This document shows positions 7,198 to 15,496 of a stretch of DNA of 49,116 nucleotides, piece after piece. The notes under the pieces were generated by a model that did not search any database, had not been told where the DNA came from, and worked only from the letters and a program-made list of their open reading frames with translations. Position 1 is the stretch's first letter, and every line of letters begins with the position of its first letter. Source of the stretch: Bacteroides sp. (GTDB taxonomy: Bacteria > Bacteroidota > Bacteroidia > Bacteroidales > Bacteroidaceae); NCBI RefSeq assembly GCF_030151085.1, contig NZ_JASLER010000046.1, positions 1 through 49,116 on the forward strand, given 5' to 3'. A program made the translations under genes and the position numbers.

Positions 7198-8745
7198 TTA
7201 GGGGTTCTCCGTCTTTTCTATCTTCAATGCCACTTTTTCTATAATTTTGCTAAGTTCTGCTTCCAGTGGTATAACGTTGAAATCTTCCCAGAAACTTTCA
7301 TCGTACTTGAAGTCGGTATCGGCAAGTATGGTATGAGTGGGTAGTCTTTCGGAACGGGGAAAACGGGTTACGTTTTTATCATCAATCCTACAGGTTACCA
7401 TTTCAAACCAAGTATGCAAAACCGGATTGCTAGCCAGAACGCGCTTTCTCTTCATTTTGAAATAGATATCTCCACGAATATGATGAATATAGTAGGTTCC
7501 GTTCCATGGCTTATAAGAAACGGTATAGTTTATTTTTTGTGTAGTCAATCTGATCTTATGCGCCTGGCGGAGGACAAAAAGCCGGGTTGCCGATTTTACA
7601 TATTTAGGATGGACTTCAAATCGTGCCTGCAATAATGCACTATTTTCGGAATCGATATAAAGTTCACCCCGAAATAACGGTTCTTTCACGCCTTGTTTCT
7701 GCTCGAAATAAACGACATTCGCGGTCCGGTTATCTACAGAAACAATATCACCGGATGTATAAGTATACAGTTCACCACTGGTATCAAGTTGCAGAAAATC
7801 CGGGATATCTTTTATAATATCCAATTGCAGGCAAGCCTCAACTCCCGACCTGAATTTGGCTATCAGGCTGTCTGTTTTCTCACGGTTATTGATCCTGCTC
7901 ATTTTAAGTAACTTCACCTGATCGTTGGCATCAGGTTCCATAGCCGAGTTTTTATAAACCTTGAATACAGCTTCAGTCAGGCTTTGAAATTTATTCTTCA
8001 GTTGAACGCCTTCTCTATAGAAAGTAGTCAGAAAAACGGGAACAGAGGAATAATTCTTATTTCTATATTCCATCATTTCACGAATCAACTTCTTGGGTTC
8101 TACTAGACGGATAAGTACCTCTTGCAGAGGTATTACTCTGGGTTCAAGACTGAGGGTATTGTTACGCCCTTCCAATGCAGATGCTTCAATGCTTTGACCT
8201 ACGTATCCCAAGTGGGAGAATGCAAGTACGGCATTCTTCAAAGAATCGGGCAGATGTAACCTAAACTCTCCGTTTTGATTCGTAATGTTGCCAAGGGATG
8301 TACCTTGTACTATGACCGATGCGTTGGCAATAGGTTCCGCTGTTTCCTTATCCAGTAGATTACCGATTATAGTAGAATACACCGGCTGGGAAGGTGCGGT
8401 TGCCCAGCCCCTAGCCAATGTTTTCTCTCCAGTGCGCGTTATTAATATATGATTACCTAATACCTTTAAATCTAAATTCCTGTTACCGGTTATTTCAAAA
8501 ATAGCCTGCCGCACTGTACAGCTCTTTTTCCTGATATTTACTTCAGAATCGTTGTTTATCAAATTACTGTCATAAATAAACAGATAACCGGATTGCTCTG
8601 ATACCTTTCCCAATAAAGAGTAAACAGTTCCCCTTGTCCTGGGCAACTGAATGATGCGTTCCAGCACATCCCCTCCATCTGCTTTCACATTGCCGACAAT
8701 GAGAAGCAACTGGAATAGAAGTATGTAGAAACGGCTTAGTCTCAT
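7198..8745 (-). CDS. STN + CarboxypepD_reg-like protein with a conserved C-terminal domain, sigma/FecR locus
   Basis: This 515-residue exported protein has a signal peptide (residues 1-22, ending NVKA-DGG). An STN-like domain follows (about 30-110), then a CarboxypepD_reg-like beta-sandwich (about 128-205, with LDKETAEPIANASVIVQGT). The C-terminal region of about 300 residues is homologous to that of the protein at 10216-11478: both show FYRE.VQ, SLTEAVFKVYK or SVSEAVMDVYK, GxLYID and FW-x-x-x-N-I. In FecI/FecR systems, STN plus this beta-sandwich normally heads a TonB-dependent receptor. Here there is no barrel. It is the last gene of the sigma-FecR operon, 27 bp after fecR. Its function is unknown; sensing an envelope signal for the sigma factor is an inference. 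Confidence 0.75.
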   Translation of the reverse strand: MRLSRFYILLFQLLLIVGNVKADGGDVLERIIQLPRTRGTVYSLLGKVSEQSGYLFIYDSNLINNDSEVNIRKKSCTVRQAIFEITGNRNLDLKVLGNHILITRTGEKTLARGWATAPSQPVYSTIIGNLLDKETAEPIANASVIVQGTSLGNITNQNGEFRLHLPDSLKNAVLAFSHLGYVGQSIEASALEGRNNTLSLEPRVIPLQEVLIRLVEPKKLIREMMEYRNKNYSSVPVFLTTFYREGVQLKNKFQSLTEAVFKVYKNSAMEPDANDQVKLLKMSRINNREKTDSLIAKFRSGVEACLQLDIIKDIPDFLQLDTSGELYTYTSGDIVSVDNRTANVVYFEQKQGVKEPLFRGELYIDSENSALLQARFEVHPKYVKSATRLFVLRQAHKIRLTTQKINYTVSYKPWNGTYYIHHIRGDIYFKMKRKRVLASNPVLHTWFEMVTCRIDDKNVTRFPRSERLPTHTILADTDFKYDESFWEDFNVIPLEAELSKIIEKVALKIEKTENP

Positions 8746-8772
8746 AAAAACCTCCTTACGTTTTCAGATTCA

Positions 8773-9615
8773 TCATTCAGATAATATCAGCTTATTACCC
8801 TCCCGGGCACATTTCAGATTGAAAGTCCAGCAAATAAGTTCGGCTACCGATTCCGGCGAGTTATCGGAGAATTCAACGGTTAACCGCTTTTTGCCTAAGG
8901 CCGGAGAAAGCGTCTCAATCTGTCGACCGGACGATTCCATATTCACTACCCGTAACACATCTTCCAGACATTCATCCTTGAAACGTATATTTTTAGTATA
9001 GCGGTCGAAATGACCGGAATACTTTGTTGTACTAATTTGCAGCCCATCATTTTGTAAGATGACGGTTTCGCCGGCTCCGACATACAAAGTTTGATTTCCT
9101 TGTTTCAGGGATACTTTCACTTTACCCCTCAATACGGACAAACTAAAAGGATTCTTCTCATTGCTACGGACATCAAAAGCTGTTCCCAACACTTCCACCC
9201 GCACTTTCTCCGTATCGATCAGGAAAGTTTGTTCCGGCCTTTTAGCGACATCAAAGAAGGCTTCACCTTGCAGATTCACTTCCCGTCGGTCGGTATCAAA
9301 ATGTTCCGGATATTGTAATGTGCTTGCTTGTGCCAAATACACGACGGAACCATCTTCGAGGGTTTTAACCAAAGTTGCCGCCTCCTGATTTTCCTGGGTT
9401 ACGAAGTTACGGGTATCTACATCCGGTGGCGACGTCCTCCAAAGTGTGAGAGCAAAAACGACTCCCACTATCATAGCGGCAGCGACCGCACCCCACCCAA
9501 GAATGTATCTACGTGGCTTACGCTTCTTGGTTTCGGCCAGCAGATTATCTTTCTCAAAACGGGCATATAGTCGTTCCCACACTTCGTCTGTCTTTGTTTT
9601 CTTTTTAATTTCCAT
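8773..9615 (-). CDS. FecR-family anti-sigma factor
   Basis: This inner-membrane anti-sigma factor holds the ECF sigma encoded just upstream. A cytoplasmic tail of about 40 residues is followed by one membrane helix (about 40-60, WGAVAAAMIVGVVFALTLW), then a periplasmic FecR domain (about 85-185, with EVNLQGEAFFDV and VEVLGTAFDVRS) and a C-terminal DUF4974 domain (about 205-280). At 280 residues it is slightly shorter than most Bacteroides FecR proteins, mainly in the cytoplasmic part. Its ATG shares one base with the sigma stop codon (TAATG), indicating translational coupling. Confidence 0.9.
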   Translation of the reverse strand: MEIKKKTKTDEVWERLYARFEKDNLLAETKKRKPRRYILGWGAVAAAMIVGVVFALTLWRTSPPDVDTRNFVTQENQEAATLVKTLEDGSVVYLAQASTLQYPEHFDTDRREVNLQGEAFFDVAKRPEQTFLIDTEKVRVEVLGTAFDVRSNEKNPFSLSVLRGKVKVSLKQGNQTLYVGAGETVILQNDGLQISTTKYSGHFDRYTKNIRFKDECLEDVLRVVNMESSGRQIETLSPALGKKRLTVEFSDNSPESVAELICWTFNLKCAREGNKLILSE

Positions 9616-10166
9616 TATCTTGATTGAATATAATTATCTATTTCAACTCGCAAAGTACGGAGTACTTTTGTCATTTCCGCTTCCACTGTTTTCACGGATA
9701 AGGAAAGTGCCAAAGCTATTTCTGCATATTTCATGCCTTGCATGCGATGCATAATGAAGATACGCCGCCTACGGTCGGGCAACTTGTTGAGAGCCTGCTG
9801 AACAAGTGTCTGAAGTTCTTTGTACTCCATCTGCCAATGCGGGTCTATAGAGGCTTCCGATTCTTTGGCTGTCTGTACAGATGTCTGGTAGCGCTCCTTC
9901 ACCTCTTGATGCTCACAATATTGGATGGCTTCATTCCGTACTGCCCGGTACAAATAGCTTTTGACGGATTGCAATATCTGTAGTTGTTCCCTATTTTTCC
10001 ATAAGGTATAAAATAGCTCTTCAACAATCTCTTCGGCCGACTCCGTATCTCCTGTAATACCCGCGGCATACCAGCAAAGAGGGGAATAATAACGGCGGAA
10101 GACTTCTTCAAACGCCTTTATATCGCCCTCTTTAATTTTAGCAAGTATCATTAGCTCGTTCAGCAT
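9615..10166 (-). CDS. ECF sigma factor (Bacteroidetes FecI-like)
   Basis: This 183-residue sigma factor has region 2 at about 20-90 (FRRYYSPLCWYAAGI, then EEIVEELFYTLWKNR) and region 4 at about 120-175 (LPDRRRRIFIMHRMQGMKYAEIALALSLSVKTVE helix-turn-helix, given here in outline). It recruits RNA polymerase to a small regulon and is released by the FecR protein downstream. The annotated start is the ATG at 10166; an in-frame ATG at 10151 (MILAKIKEGD) is also possible. A -7 box lies at 10191-10198. Such factors usually control a SusC/D pair, but none is adjacent. Confidence 0.9.
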   Translation of the reverse strand: MLNELMILAKIKEGDIKAFEEVFRRYYSPLCWYAAGITGDTESAEEIVEELFYTLWKNREQLQILQSVKSYLYRAVRNEAIQYCEHQEVKERYQTSVQTAKESEASIDPHWQMEYKELQTLVQQALNKLPDRRRRIFIMHRMQGMKYAEIALALSLSVKTVEAEMTKVLRTLRVEIDNYIQSR

Positions 10167-10190
10167 ACTCTACAGGTTTTAGGATTGCTC

Positions 10191-10198
10191 CAAATATA
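10191..10198 (-). promoter_or_regulatory. -7 box TATATTTG before the sigma factor
   Basis: The minus strand reads TATATTTG, 24 bp before the sigma ATG, in the 49-bp gap after the upstream CarboxypepD_reg gene. It suggests that the sigma-fecR-STN genes can be transcribed separately from 10216-11478. Confidence 0.5.
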
Positions 10199-10215
10199 TA
10201 AAAACTATCTGAGAG

Positions 10216-11478
10216 TTAGCGTGATTGCTTCTTCAATTTATCGACTGCATGCTCTAACGACTCGGTAGGCTCAATGATATTGTAGCTCTTCCAGAAATCT
10301 TCATTCCAATATTCGTCTACCAAGTCATAAAAGACCTGTTTCTGTTTGAAGGCATTCTTATTGGATATATTGGAGAATGCATGCTCCTTCCGGTCGGTTA
10401 CCACCATTTCGGAGTAAGCGGTATAGCTGGATGAAAACAGTTTCTTTTTCCAGTCGCACTTAAAGCGGATCACATTTTGGATATAATTCAGATAGGTCTT
10501 TGAATCCTGCTGCTTGTAAGTAACCAGGTAGGACACTTCCTGCGGGCGAAATCTCAATCCGAGAGGTTTCTTATGCAGGATAGCTTCCACAGCTTTCACC
10601 CGGTTTGCCATATCCAAAGAGAAATCGGCACGAGTGAAAGTCAGTCTTTCACGGTCAATATAAAGTTTGCCGATAAACAGGGCATACATCAGGTTGACCC
10701 GAGGACGGAAGCTTATGACGTATTGCATACGGTTGTCTAGGTTTACAGGCTCTTCCATACGGAATTCATAGTAATTCAGATTATCCATGCTCAGCAATGC
10801 ATCGCCATTTTTCACAATGTCCAAGTAAAGAGACAGGTTCGGACCACCTACTACTTTTACTGCTAATGTATCACCACCCTTTTGACTCAGGAGGCGACGA
10901 CCTTTCTGCAACTGTACCTTATCTTGTTCAGTATCGCGCCTATCGTAAGAGGTTTTGTACACATCCATAACGGCTTCTGATACACTAATGTAACGACGAC
11001 GTTTCTGCACGGTTTCACGATAAAAGGCAGTCAGCATATTCTCACTGGAGGCATAGTTTACGGGGATTTTCTTAATAGCTTCTTCTACGATAGTACGCGG
11101 ATTATTGCCATAGATTACAATTTCATTGAGAAGATTGGGAGCGGGAATCATCCAGATCGTTAAATCTTCGCGTTTGCCAAGCTCATCAAGAGATAAATGG
11201 GTGTTGAGGTAACCGATGTGGGAGACTTCTACCCCCCGAAAAGCTTCGGCTTCGGTTACTTTCAGTGAAAATGTACCATCGGCGTTAGTAACTGTACCGA
11301 TATTGGTGCCGACAATGGATACATTCACGTTTTCCAATTTCTTCCGGCTATCCTTGTTTTTTACGATACCGGTTATGATGAGGTCGTTCACAGCAGCATC
11401 CTGTGCCTGCAACGGGGTGATATCTAAACATAAGAATGTGAATAAACACCCAAGCGTAAATCCTATCAAGTTTTTCAT
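10216..11478 (-). CDS. Exported CarboxypepD_reg-like protein, paralogue of 7198-8745
   Basis: This 420-residue protein has a signal peptide (residues 1-26, ending LQAQ), a CarboxypepD_reg-like domain at about 33-115 (VKNKDSRKKLENVNVSIVGT) and a C-terminal region of about 290 residues. That region aligns with the C-terminal region of the protein at the other end of the sigma operon: AFYRETVQ, EAVMDVYK, GKLYIDRE and a final EDFWKSYNIIEP. It lacks the STN domain of its paralogue. It is not a TonB receptor and has no plug or barrel. It may be an outer-surface or periplasmic partner whose amount or folding the sigma system monitors; that is inference. The leader (11479-11690) has no clear TAnnTTTG box. 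Confidence 0.75.
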   Translation of the reverse strand: MKNLIGFTLGCLFTFLCLDITPLQAQDAAVNDLIITGIVKNKDSRKKLENVNVSIVGTNIGTVTNADGTFSLKVTEAEAFRGVEVSHIGYLNTHLSLDELGKREDLTIWMIPAPNLLNEIVIYGNNPRTIVEEAIKKIPVNYASSENMLTAFYRETVQKRRRYISVSEAVMDVYKTSYDRRDTEQDKVQLQKGRRLLSQKGGDTLAVKVVGGPNLSLYLDIVKNGDALLSMDNLNYYEFRMEEPVNLDNRMQYVISFRPRVNLMYALFIGKLYIDRERLTFTRADFSLDMANRVKAVEAILHKKPLGLRFRPQEVSYLVTYKQQDSKTYLNYIQNVIRFKCDWKKKLFSSSYTAYSEMVVTDRKEHAFSNISNKNAFKQKQVFYDLVDEYWNEDFWKSYNIIEPTESLEHAVDKLKKQSR

Positions 11479-11690
11479 AAGGCATGGTTTTTAAAGGGTT
11501 TCTATTATTAAGAGCGGTAAGGAAAAGAAAACCCTATGAAATCGGGAAGAAAAATGGAAAAAATAATTCAAAAACCACCCAAGAACATAATGTAAAATTT
11601 TATCACATTTCGATCAAGATGCTCAAAAATGTAAAACTCATATCCGACCACGCAAAAACACTCCTCAGAAGCACTTCTCGACGGGGTTAT

Positions 11691-11785
11691 CTCACATAAC
11701 GACAGAGGTCACCTCACATAACGACAGAGACTACCTCATATAACGACAGAGGCAGCCTCACATAACGACAGAGGGTGCCTCTGTC
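11691..11785. repeat. Array B: four 22-bp direct repeats ending in a hairpin
   Basis: Units begin at 11691, 11713, 11735 and 11757. Each has a 17-bp core, CTCACATAACGACAGAG, with a single T-for-C change in unit 3, followed by a 5-bp tail that differs between units (GTCAC, ACTAC, GCAGC, GGTGC). The last unit runs into its own inverted copy: GACAGAGG (11767-11774), loop GTG, CCTCTGTC (11778-11785), an 8-bp perfect stem. The array lies in the 393-bp gap between the rhlE stop and the start of 10216-11478. No gene was found in this gap. Confidence 0.9.
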
Positions 11786-11871
11786 AAGGTAGCAAATCCT
11801 ACAATCCGAAATCGTTGTGATATTTCAAACAGATTATATAATTCATAACCTAACAGAAAGGAATTAGCGTC

Positions 11872-13140
11872 CTACTTCTTAGTTGCAGTTTTCGCTTGTC
11901 CTTGCTTCTTTCTTCTCCAAAAGTCGCCATTAGCTTTGCTACCCCGATAGGCTTTATTTTCTTTGGCCTTCTCTTTTATCTCTTCGGTTTTCGTAGCCTG
12001 CGCTTGTGAACCGGCTTGGGTGACAAAAGGATGATTTTTAATAACGGGGATCTGGAGACCGATGAGTTTCTGAATATCTTTCAGATAAGGAAGTTCTTCG
12101 GATTCACAGAAAGAAATGGCTATTCCTTCATGTCCGGCACGTCCTGTACGCCCGATACGGTGAACGTATGTTTCGGGAATATTGGGAAGTTCGTAGTTGA
12201 TAACATGCGAAAGCTGGTCGACATCAATACCGCGGGCAGCAATGTCTGTAGCTATGAGTACACGCAATGCATGAGCCTTGAAAGCGGTCAAAGCACGTTG
12301 GCGGGCATTCTGTGACTTATTGCCATGGATGGCCTCGGCCGGAATACCGTTCTTATTGAGTATTTTCGTAATCTTATCAGCTCCATGCTTGGTACGGGTA
12401 AAAATAAGTACCGACTCAATATCCGGCGCCTTCAGCAAATGCAACAGTAAATCTTTCTTTTCGGCCTTCTCTACAAAGTAAACAGATTGCTGGATGGTTT
12501 CTACAGTCGATGAAGCCGGAGTTACTTCTACTTTACGGGGTTTGAAAAGTATGGTATTGGCCAGTTTCTCTATTTCGGGAGGCATGGTGGCGGAGAATAA
12601 GAGCGTTTGGCGCTTCTCCGGGATAAGTTTCAATACACGTTTTATGTCGTGTACAAAGCCCATATCAAGCATTCGGTCAGCCTCATCGAGAACGAAATAT
12701 TCCAGGCCTTTCAGAGAGATAAATCCCTGCGCCTGCAAGTCGAGTAATCGTCCGGGGGTGGCAATCAATATCTGCACGCCATGCGTCAAAGCATCGACTT
12801 GCGGTTTTTGAGGCACTCCTCCAAAGATAACCGTATGTTTCAGACCCGTATAACGACCATACTCCTCGAAGTTCTCGCCAATTTGAATGGCAAGTTCACG
12901 AGTGGGGGTAAGTATCAATGCACGGATACCTTTTCTTTTATCCGATTTATAAAGTCTTTGAAGTATAGGAATGGAAAACGCTGCGGTCTTTCCTGTTCCG
13001 GTTTGTGCACATCCCAATAAATCATTTCCTTGTAACAGTATCGGGATTGCCTGTTCCTGGATGGTAGTAGGTATTTCGTAATTTACCTGATCAAGAGCCT
13101 TCAATATAGGCTCAATAAGTTCTAATTCTTTAAATGTCAT
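11872..13140 (-). CDS. rhlE: DEAD-box RNA helicase, RhlE type
   Basis: This is an ATP-dependent RNA helicase acting in the cytoplasm on ribosome assembly or RNA decay. The motifs run in order: Q motif near residue 25, AQTGTGKT (motif I), PTRELAIQ (Ia), VLDEADRMLDMGF (DEAD), LLFSATMP (SAT), IFTRTKHGADK (IV), ATDIAARGID (V) and HRIGRTGRAG (VI). The C-terminal tail of about 50 residues is rich in K, R and Q, as in RhlE proteins that bind RNA through a basic tail. It is a single gene with its own -7 box (13189-13196). The function call is firm; the paralogue name is less so, because Bacteroides encodes several. Confidence 0.92.
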   Translation of the reverse strand: MTFKELELIEPILKALDQVNYEIPTTIQEQAIPILLQGNDLLGCAQTGTGKTAAFSIPILQRLYKSDKRKGIRALILTPTRELAIQIGENFEEYGRYTGLKHTVIFGGVPQKPQVDALTHGVQILIATPGRLLDLQAQGFISLKGLEYFVLDEADRMLDMGFVHDIKRVLKLIPEKRQTLLFSATMPPEIEKLANTILFKPRKVEVTPASSTVETIQQSVYFVEKAEKKDLLLHLLKAPDIESVLIFTRTKHGADKITKILNKNGIPAEAIHGNKSQNARQRALTAFKAHALRVLIATDIAARGIDVDQLSHVINYELPNIPETYVHRIGRTGRAGHEGIAISFCESEELPYLKDIQKLIGLQIPVIKNHPFVTQAGSQAQATKTEEIKEKAKENKAYRGSKANGDFWRRKKQGQAKTATKK

Positions 13141-13188
13141 TCAATAATTATTCATAACCGCTGTTAGTACGTCTAACTCTGGAAGGCA

Positions 13189-13196
13189 CAAAGGTA
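13189..13196 (-). promoter_or_regulatory. -7 box TACCTTTG for rhlE
   Basis: The minus strand reads TACCTTTG, 48 bp before the rhlE ATG and downstream of the long hairpin that closes the btu operon. Confidence 0.55.
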
Positions 13197-13234
13197 CAGC
13201 TTCTTTTCAAGCCACACAAATATTTTAAGAAGAA

Positions 13235-13324
13235 GTAGTAAGTAGTCAAGTAGTAAGTAGTTAAGTAGAAATGATTCGTCTGATGTATTCTACTTAACTA
13301 CTTACTACTTGACTACTTAACTAC
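13235..13324 (-). terminator. Very long perfect hairpin after btuC
   Basis: The left arm 13239-13270 and right arm 13288-13319 are perfectly complementary over 32 bp around a 17-nt loop. A further 4-5 bp pair beyond a one-base bulge. Each arm is itself repetitive: AAGTAGTAAGTAGT occurs twice with a 15-bp period on the left arm. The hairpin begins 12 bp after the btuC stop on the minus strand, so it probably ends the B12 operon. The U-tract is weak, so mRNA 3'-end protection is another possible role. Confidence 0.7.
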
Positions 13325-13336
13325 TTAATCACTTCT

Positions 13337-14365
13337 CTAATTGAACTGGCGGGGACTTCTTTGACTCAAAATAACGTAGATTATCACCGGTGCCCCGATT
13401 ACCGGAGTAACCGCATTCAGCGGAATGATACCTGCCTCGCCGGGCAACACACATATCAAATTGCAGAGTAACGCTACGGCACCGCCACTCAGGATAGTTA
13501 CAGGTAACAGGGAGTTATGATTGGCAGTCCCCAGTATCATGCGTGCTACATGAGGCACAGCCAGACCGATAAAGGATACGGGTCCACAAAATGCGGTTGT
13601 CACTGCCGTCAGAAGTCCAGTAACTACCAAGAGCCAATTGCGCACGCGGCGAATATTCACTCCCAGGTTTTCGGCATACCGATCGCCCAGCAACAAGGCA
13701 TTCAAAGGTTTTATTAATAGTAACGAACTGAATAGACCTAATACCGTAACCAGTGCAAAAGCCGGCATCTGCTGCAAAGAAACACCGCCAAAGTTGCCCA
13801 TGCCCCATATCATATACGATTGTACTCCTTCTGCCGTAGCAAAGAAATTCAGCAACGAAATAGCCGAAGAAGCGATATAGCCTATCATGATCCCCGTTAT
13901 CAGCAGCATTATATTGCTTTTTATCAAAGTTGAGAAGAATAGAATAAGTGCCATAATCAACATAGCACCGATAAATGCACCTGCCAGTACCGAGAAGAAG
14001 CCGGACAAGCTGAAAGTACCTGCCGTAATGCTACCGCCGAACAGCAACATTACAAATGCCACTCCTAAACTAGCACCCGAATTAATACCCAAAATAGAAG
14101 GACCGGCTAGTGGATTCTTGAAAGCAGTCTGCAACATCAATCCACAAACAGCCAATGCGCCGCCACAAAGTAATGCAGTCAAGGCTTGGGGAAGGCGGGA
14201 TTCTAATAATATAAAGTTCCAGCTAGCCTTCTCCCCTTCTCCACCCAGAAGAATACGAAATACATCCACCAGTGGAATCGATACCGATCCAACCAGCAAA
14301 TTAGCAGCAAAGAGTAGCAGAATAACTACTCCTAAGCCTATTCCATATTTCCATCCTTTACTCAT
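13337..14365 (-). CDS. btuC: ABC transporter permease, FecCD/BtuC family (vitamin B12)
   Basis: This inner-membrane permease moves cobalamin from the periplasm into the cytoplasm. It has 342 residues with about ten hydrophobic helices. The family signatures are seen: ESRLPQALTALLCGGALAVCGLMLQ in the first third (part of the LPR motif region) and FCGPVSFIGLAVPHVAR in the second half, which faces the ATPase. Its start overlaps the stop of btuF by 8 bp, so the two are translationally coupled. No ATP-binding subunit gene follows. The next element is the long hairpin at 13235-13324. The substrate is inferred from the riboswitch and from btuB and btuG upstream. Confidence 0.88.
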   Translation of the reverse strand: MSKGWKYGIGLGVVILLLFAANLLVGSVSIPLVDVFRILLGGEGEKASWNFILLESRLPQALTALLCGGALAVCGLMLQTAFKNPLAGPSILGINSGASLGVAFVMLLFGGSITAGTFSLSGFFSVLAGAFIGAMLIMALILFFSTLIKSNIMLLITGIMIGYIASSAISLLNFFATAEGVQSYMIWGMGNFGGVSLQQMPAFALVTVLGLFSSLLLIKPLNALLLGDRYAENLGVNIRRVRNWLLVVTGLLTAVTTAFCGPVSFIGLAVPHVARMILGTANHNSLLPVTILSGGAVALLCNLICVLPGEAGIIPLNAVTPVIGAPVIIYVILSQRSPRQFN

Positions 14366-15491
14366 TCAGCCTGCAAAAATAGCGTAAACCTCCCAAATCT
14401 CCTATTTCAGGATGAAGTATCTGTATCAAATCCGACAACAGATAATCGGGACGGAAGGGCGTTTCTTCATAGAAAGGCACTTTAGCTGTATTGCAGCCAT
14501 ATATATTCTTTGTTTTGAAAGCCTTCAAACCGGTATAGCCGATATAATCAGCCTGCAAATCGGAATAAGTCATATCACGGTCACGATTGTACTTGATAGT
14601 CCACACATCGGCATCGCCAGCCTTATCGAAGACTGTTTCGAAAGCCAAAGGCACGGAACCGCTATGTGTATCGTCGGAAAAGACATAGCGCCCACAAGCA
14701 TCATTAAAGAGGCGACCGATAGTGCTACGTCCTCCCGGGACATACCATGCAGAACCACTTTTCAATTCGCTAAGTACCGACAAAGATACTGACGAAAGCG
14801 TAGCACGCATTTTGAGCTGCTGATAACAGCTATCTACTTCGGTAAAAAGGCTATCGGCCTCGGGAGCAGTACCAAAGAGGAGACCATAGAAGCGCATCCA
14901 CTCAGCACGTCCTAAAGCGGAAGTTTCCATATAGTCGGCACACTCAATAATAGGGATATTCAGTTTTTCTACACGACCGTATCCTCCACTGTTTTCGAAA
15001 GGAGAAAGTAGGACGGCATCGGGATGCAGGTCGATTATCTTCTCCATATCGGGATTCATAGCGTCGCCACAATCAACGATTGCGCCTTTGTTGCAAGCTT
15101 CATGTATGGACGGCAGTTTAATATATTTCAAGTCGCAGACACCGGCAATACTGCTGAAAGCTCCGAGTTTATCTATCAGACCGCAGTGCACAGAAGAGTA
15201 GATTACGGATTTAGTAAGCGGTGTGCGTACAATAGTACCTTCGGGAAGAGATTCGGGAAGGGCTTTCTCTTTGGGAACTAATATATAGGTATGCAATGTC
15301 TTCAGAGTGTCCCAAGGATTGCGCAGAGTGGCAATGGTATAATCGGGATAGGCTACCAAAGTGAGATTGTCGGCATAACGCAAAGGAATGGTATCACCTT
15401 CACCTAAAGAAGAAACAACCTTGCCTCTTCCCCCACATGAGGAAAGAAGTAAGGCTGCAATTATACAGATAAAGAGAGTATATCTTTTCAT
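14358..15491 (-). CDS. btuF: Cobalamin-type substrate-binding lipoprotein of ABC transporter
   Basis: This 377-residue lipoprotein has a lipobox LLLSSC with Cys19. It has the two-lobed periplasmic-binding fold of the BtuF/FhuD class: a first lobe with SVHCGLIDKLGAFSSIAGV (about 98-118), IIDLHPDAVLLSPFENSGG (about 150-170), a long linking helix, and a second lobe ending near residue 360. It delivers the ligand to BtuC. It starts 5 bp after the btuG stop and overlaps btuC by 8 bp. B12 is assigned from the operon. From the protein alone, a siderophore could not be excluded. Confidence 0.85.
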   Translation of the reverse strand: MKRYTLFICIIAALLLSSCGGRGKVVSSLGEGDTIPLRYADNLTLVAYPDYTIATLRNPWDTLKTLHTYILVPKEKALPESLPEGTIVRTPLTKSVIYSSVHCGLIDKLGAFSSIAGVCDLKYIKLPSIHEACNKGAIVDCGDAMNPDMEKIIDLHPDAVLLSPFENSGGYGRVEKLNIPIIECADYMETSALGRAEWMRFYGLLFGTAPEADSLFTEVDSCYQQLKMRATLSSVSLSVLSELKSGSAWYVPGGRSTIGRLFNDACGRYVFSDDTHSGSVPLAFETVFDKAGDADVWTIKYNRDRDMTYSDLQADYIGYTGLKAFKTKNIYGCNTAKVPFYEETPFRPDYLLSDLIQILHPEIGDLGGLRYFCRLNE

Positions 15492-15496
15492 CGATA

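Noticed and set aside
11691..11785. CRISPR array or plasmid iterons
   Set aside because: The units abut without spacers and no cas genes are near. No replication initiator is encoded nearby, so iterons of an origin are not supported.
13887..14387. 166-residue open frame opposite btuC
   Set aside because: Antisense to membrane helices of btuC, with low complexity and no known domain.
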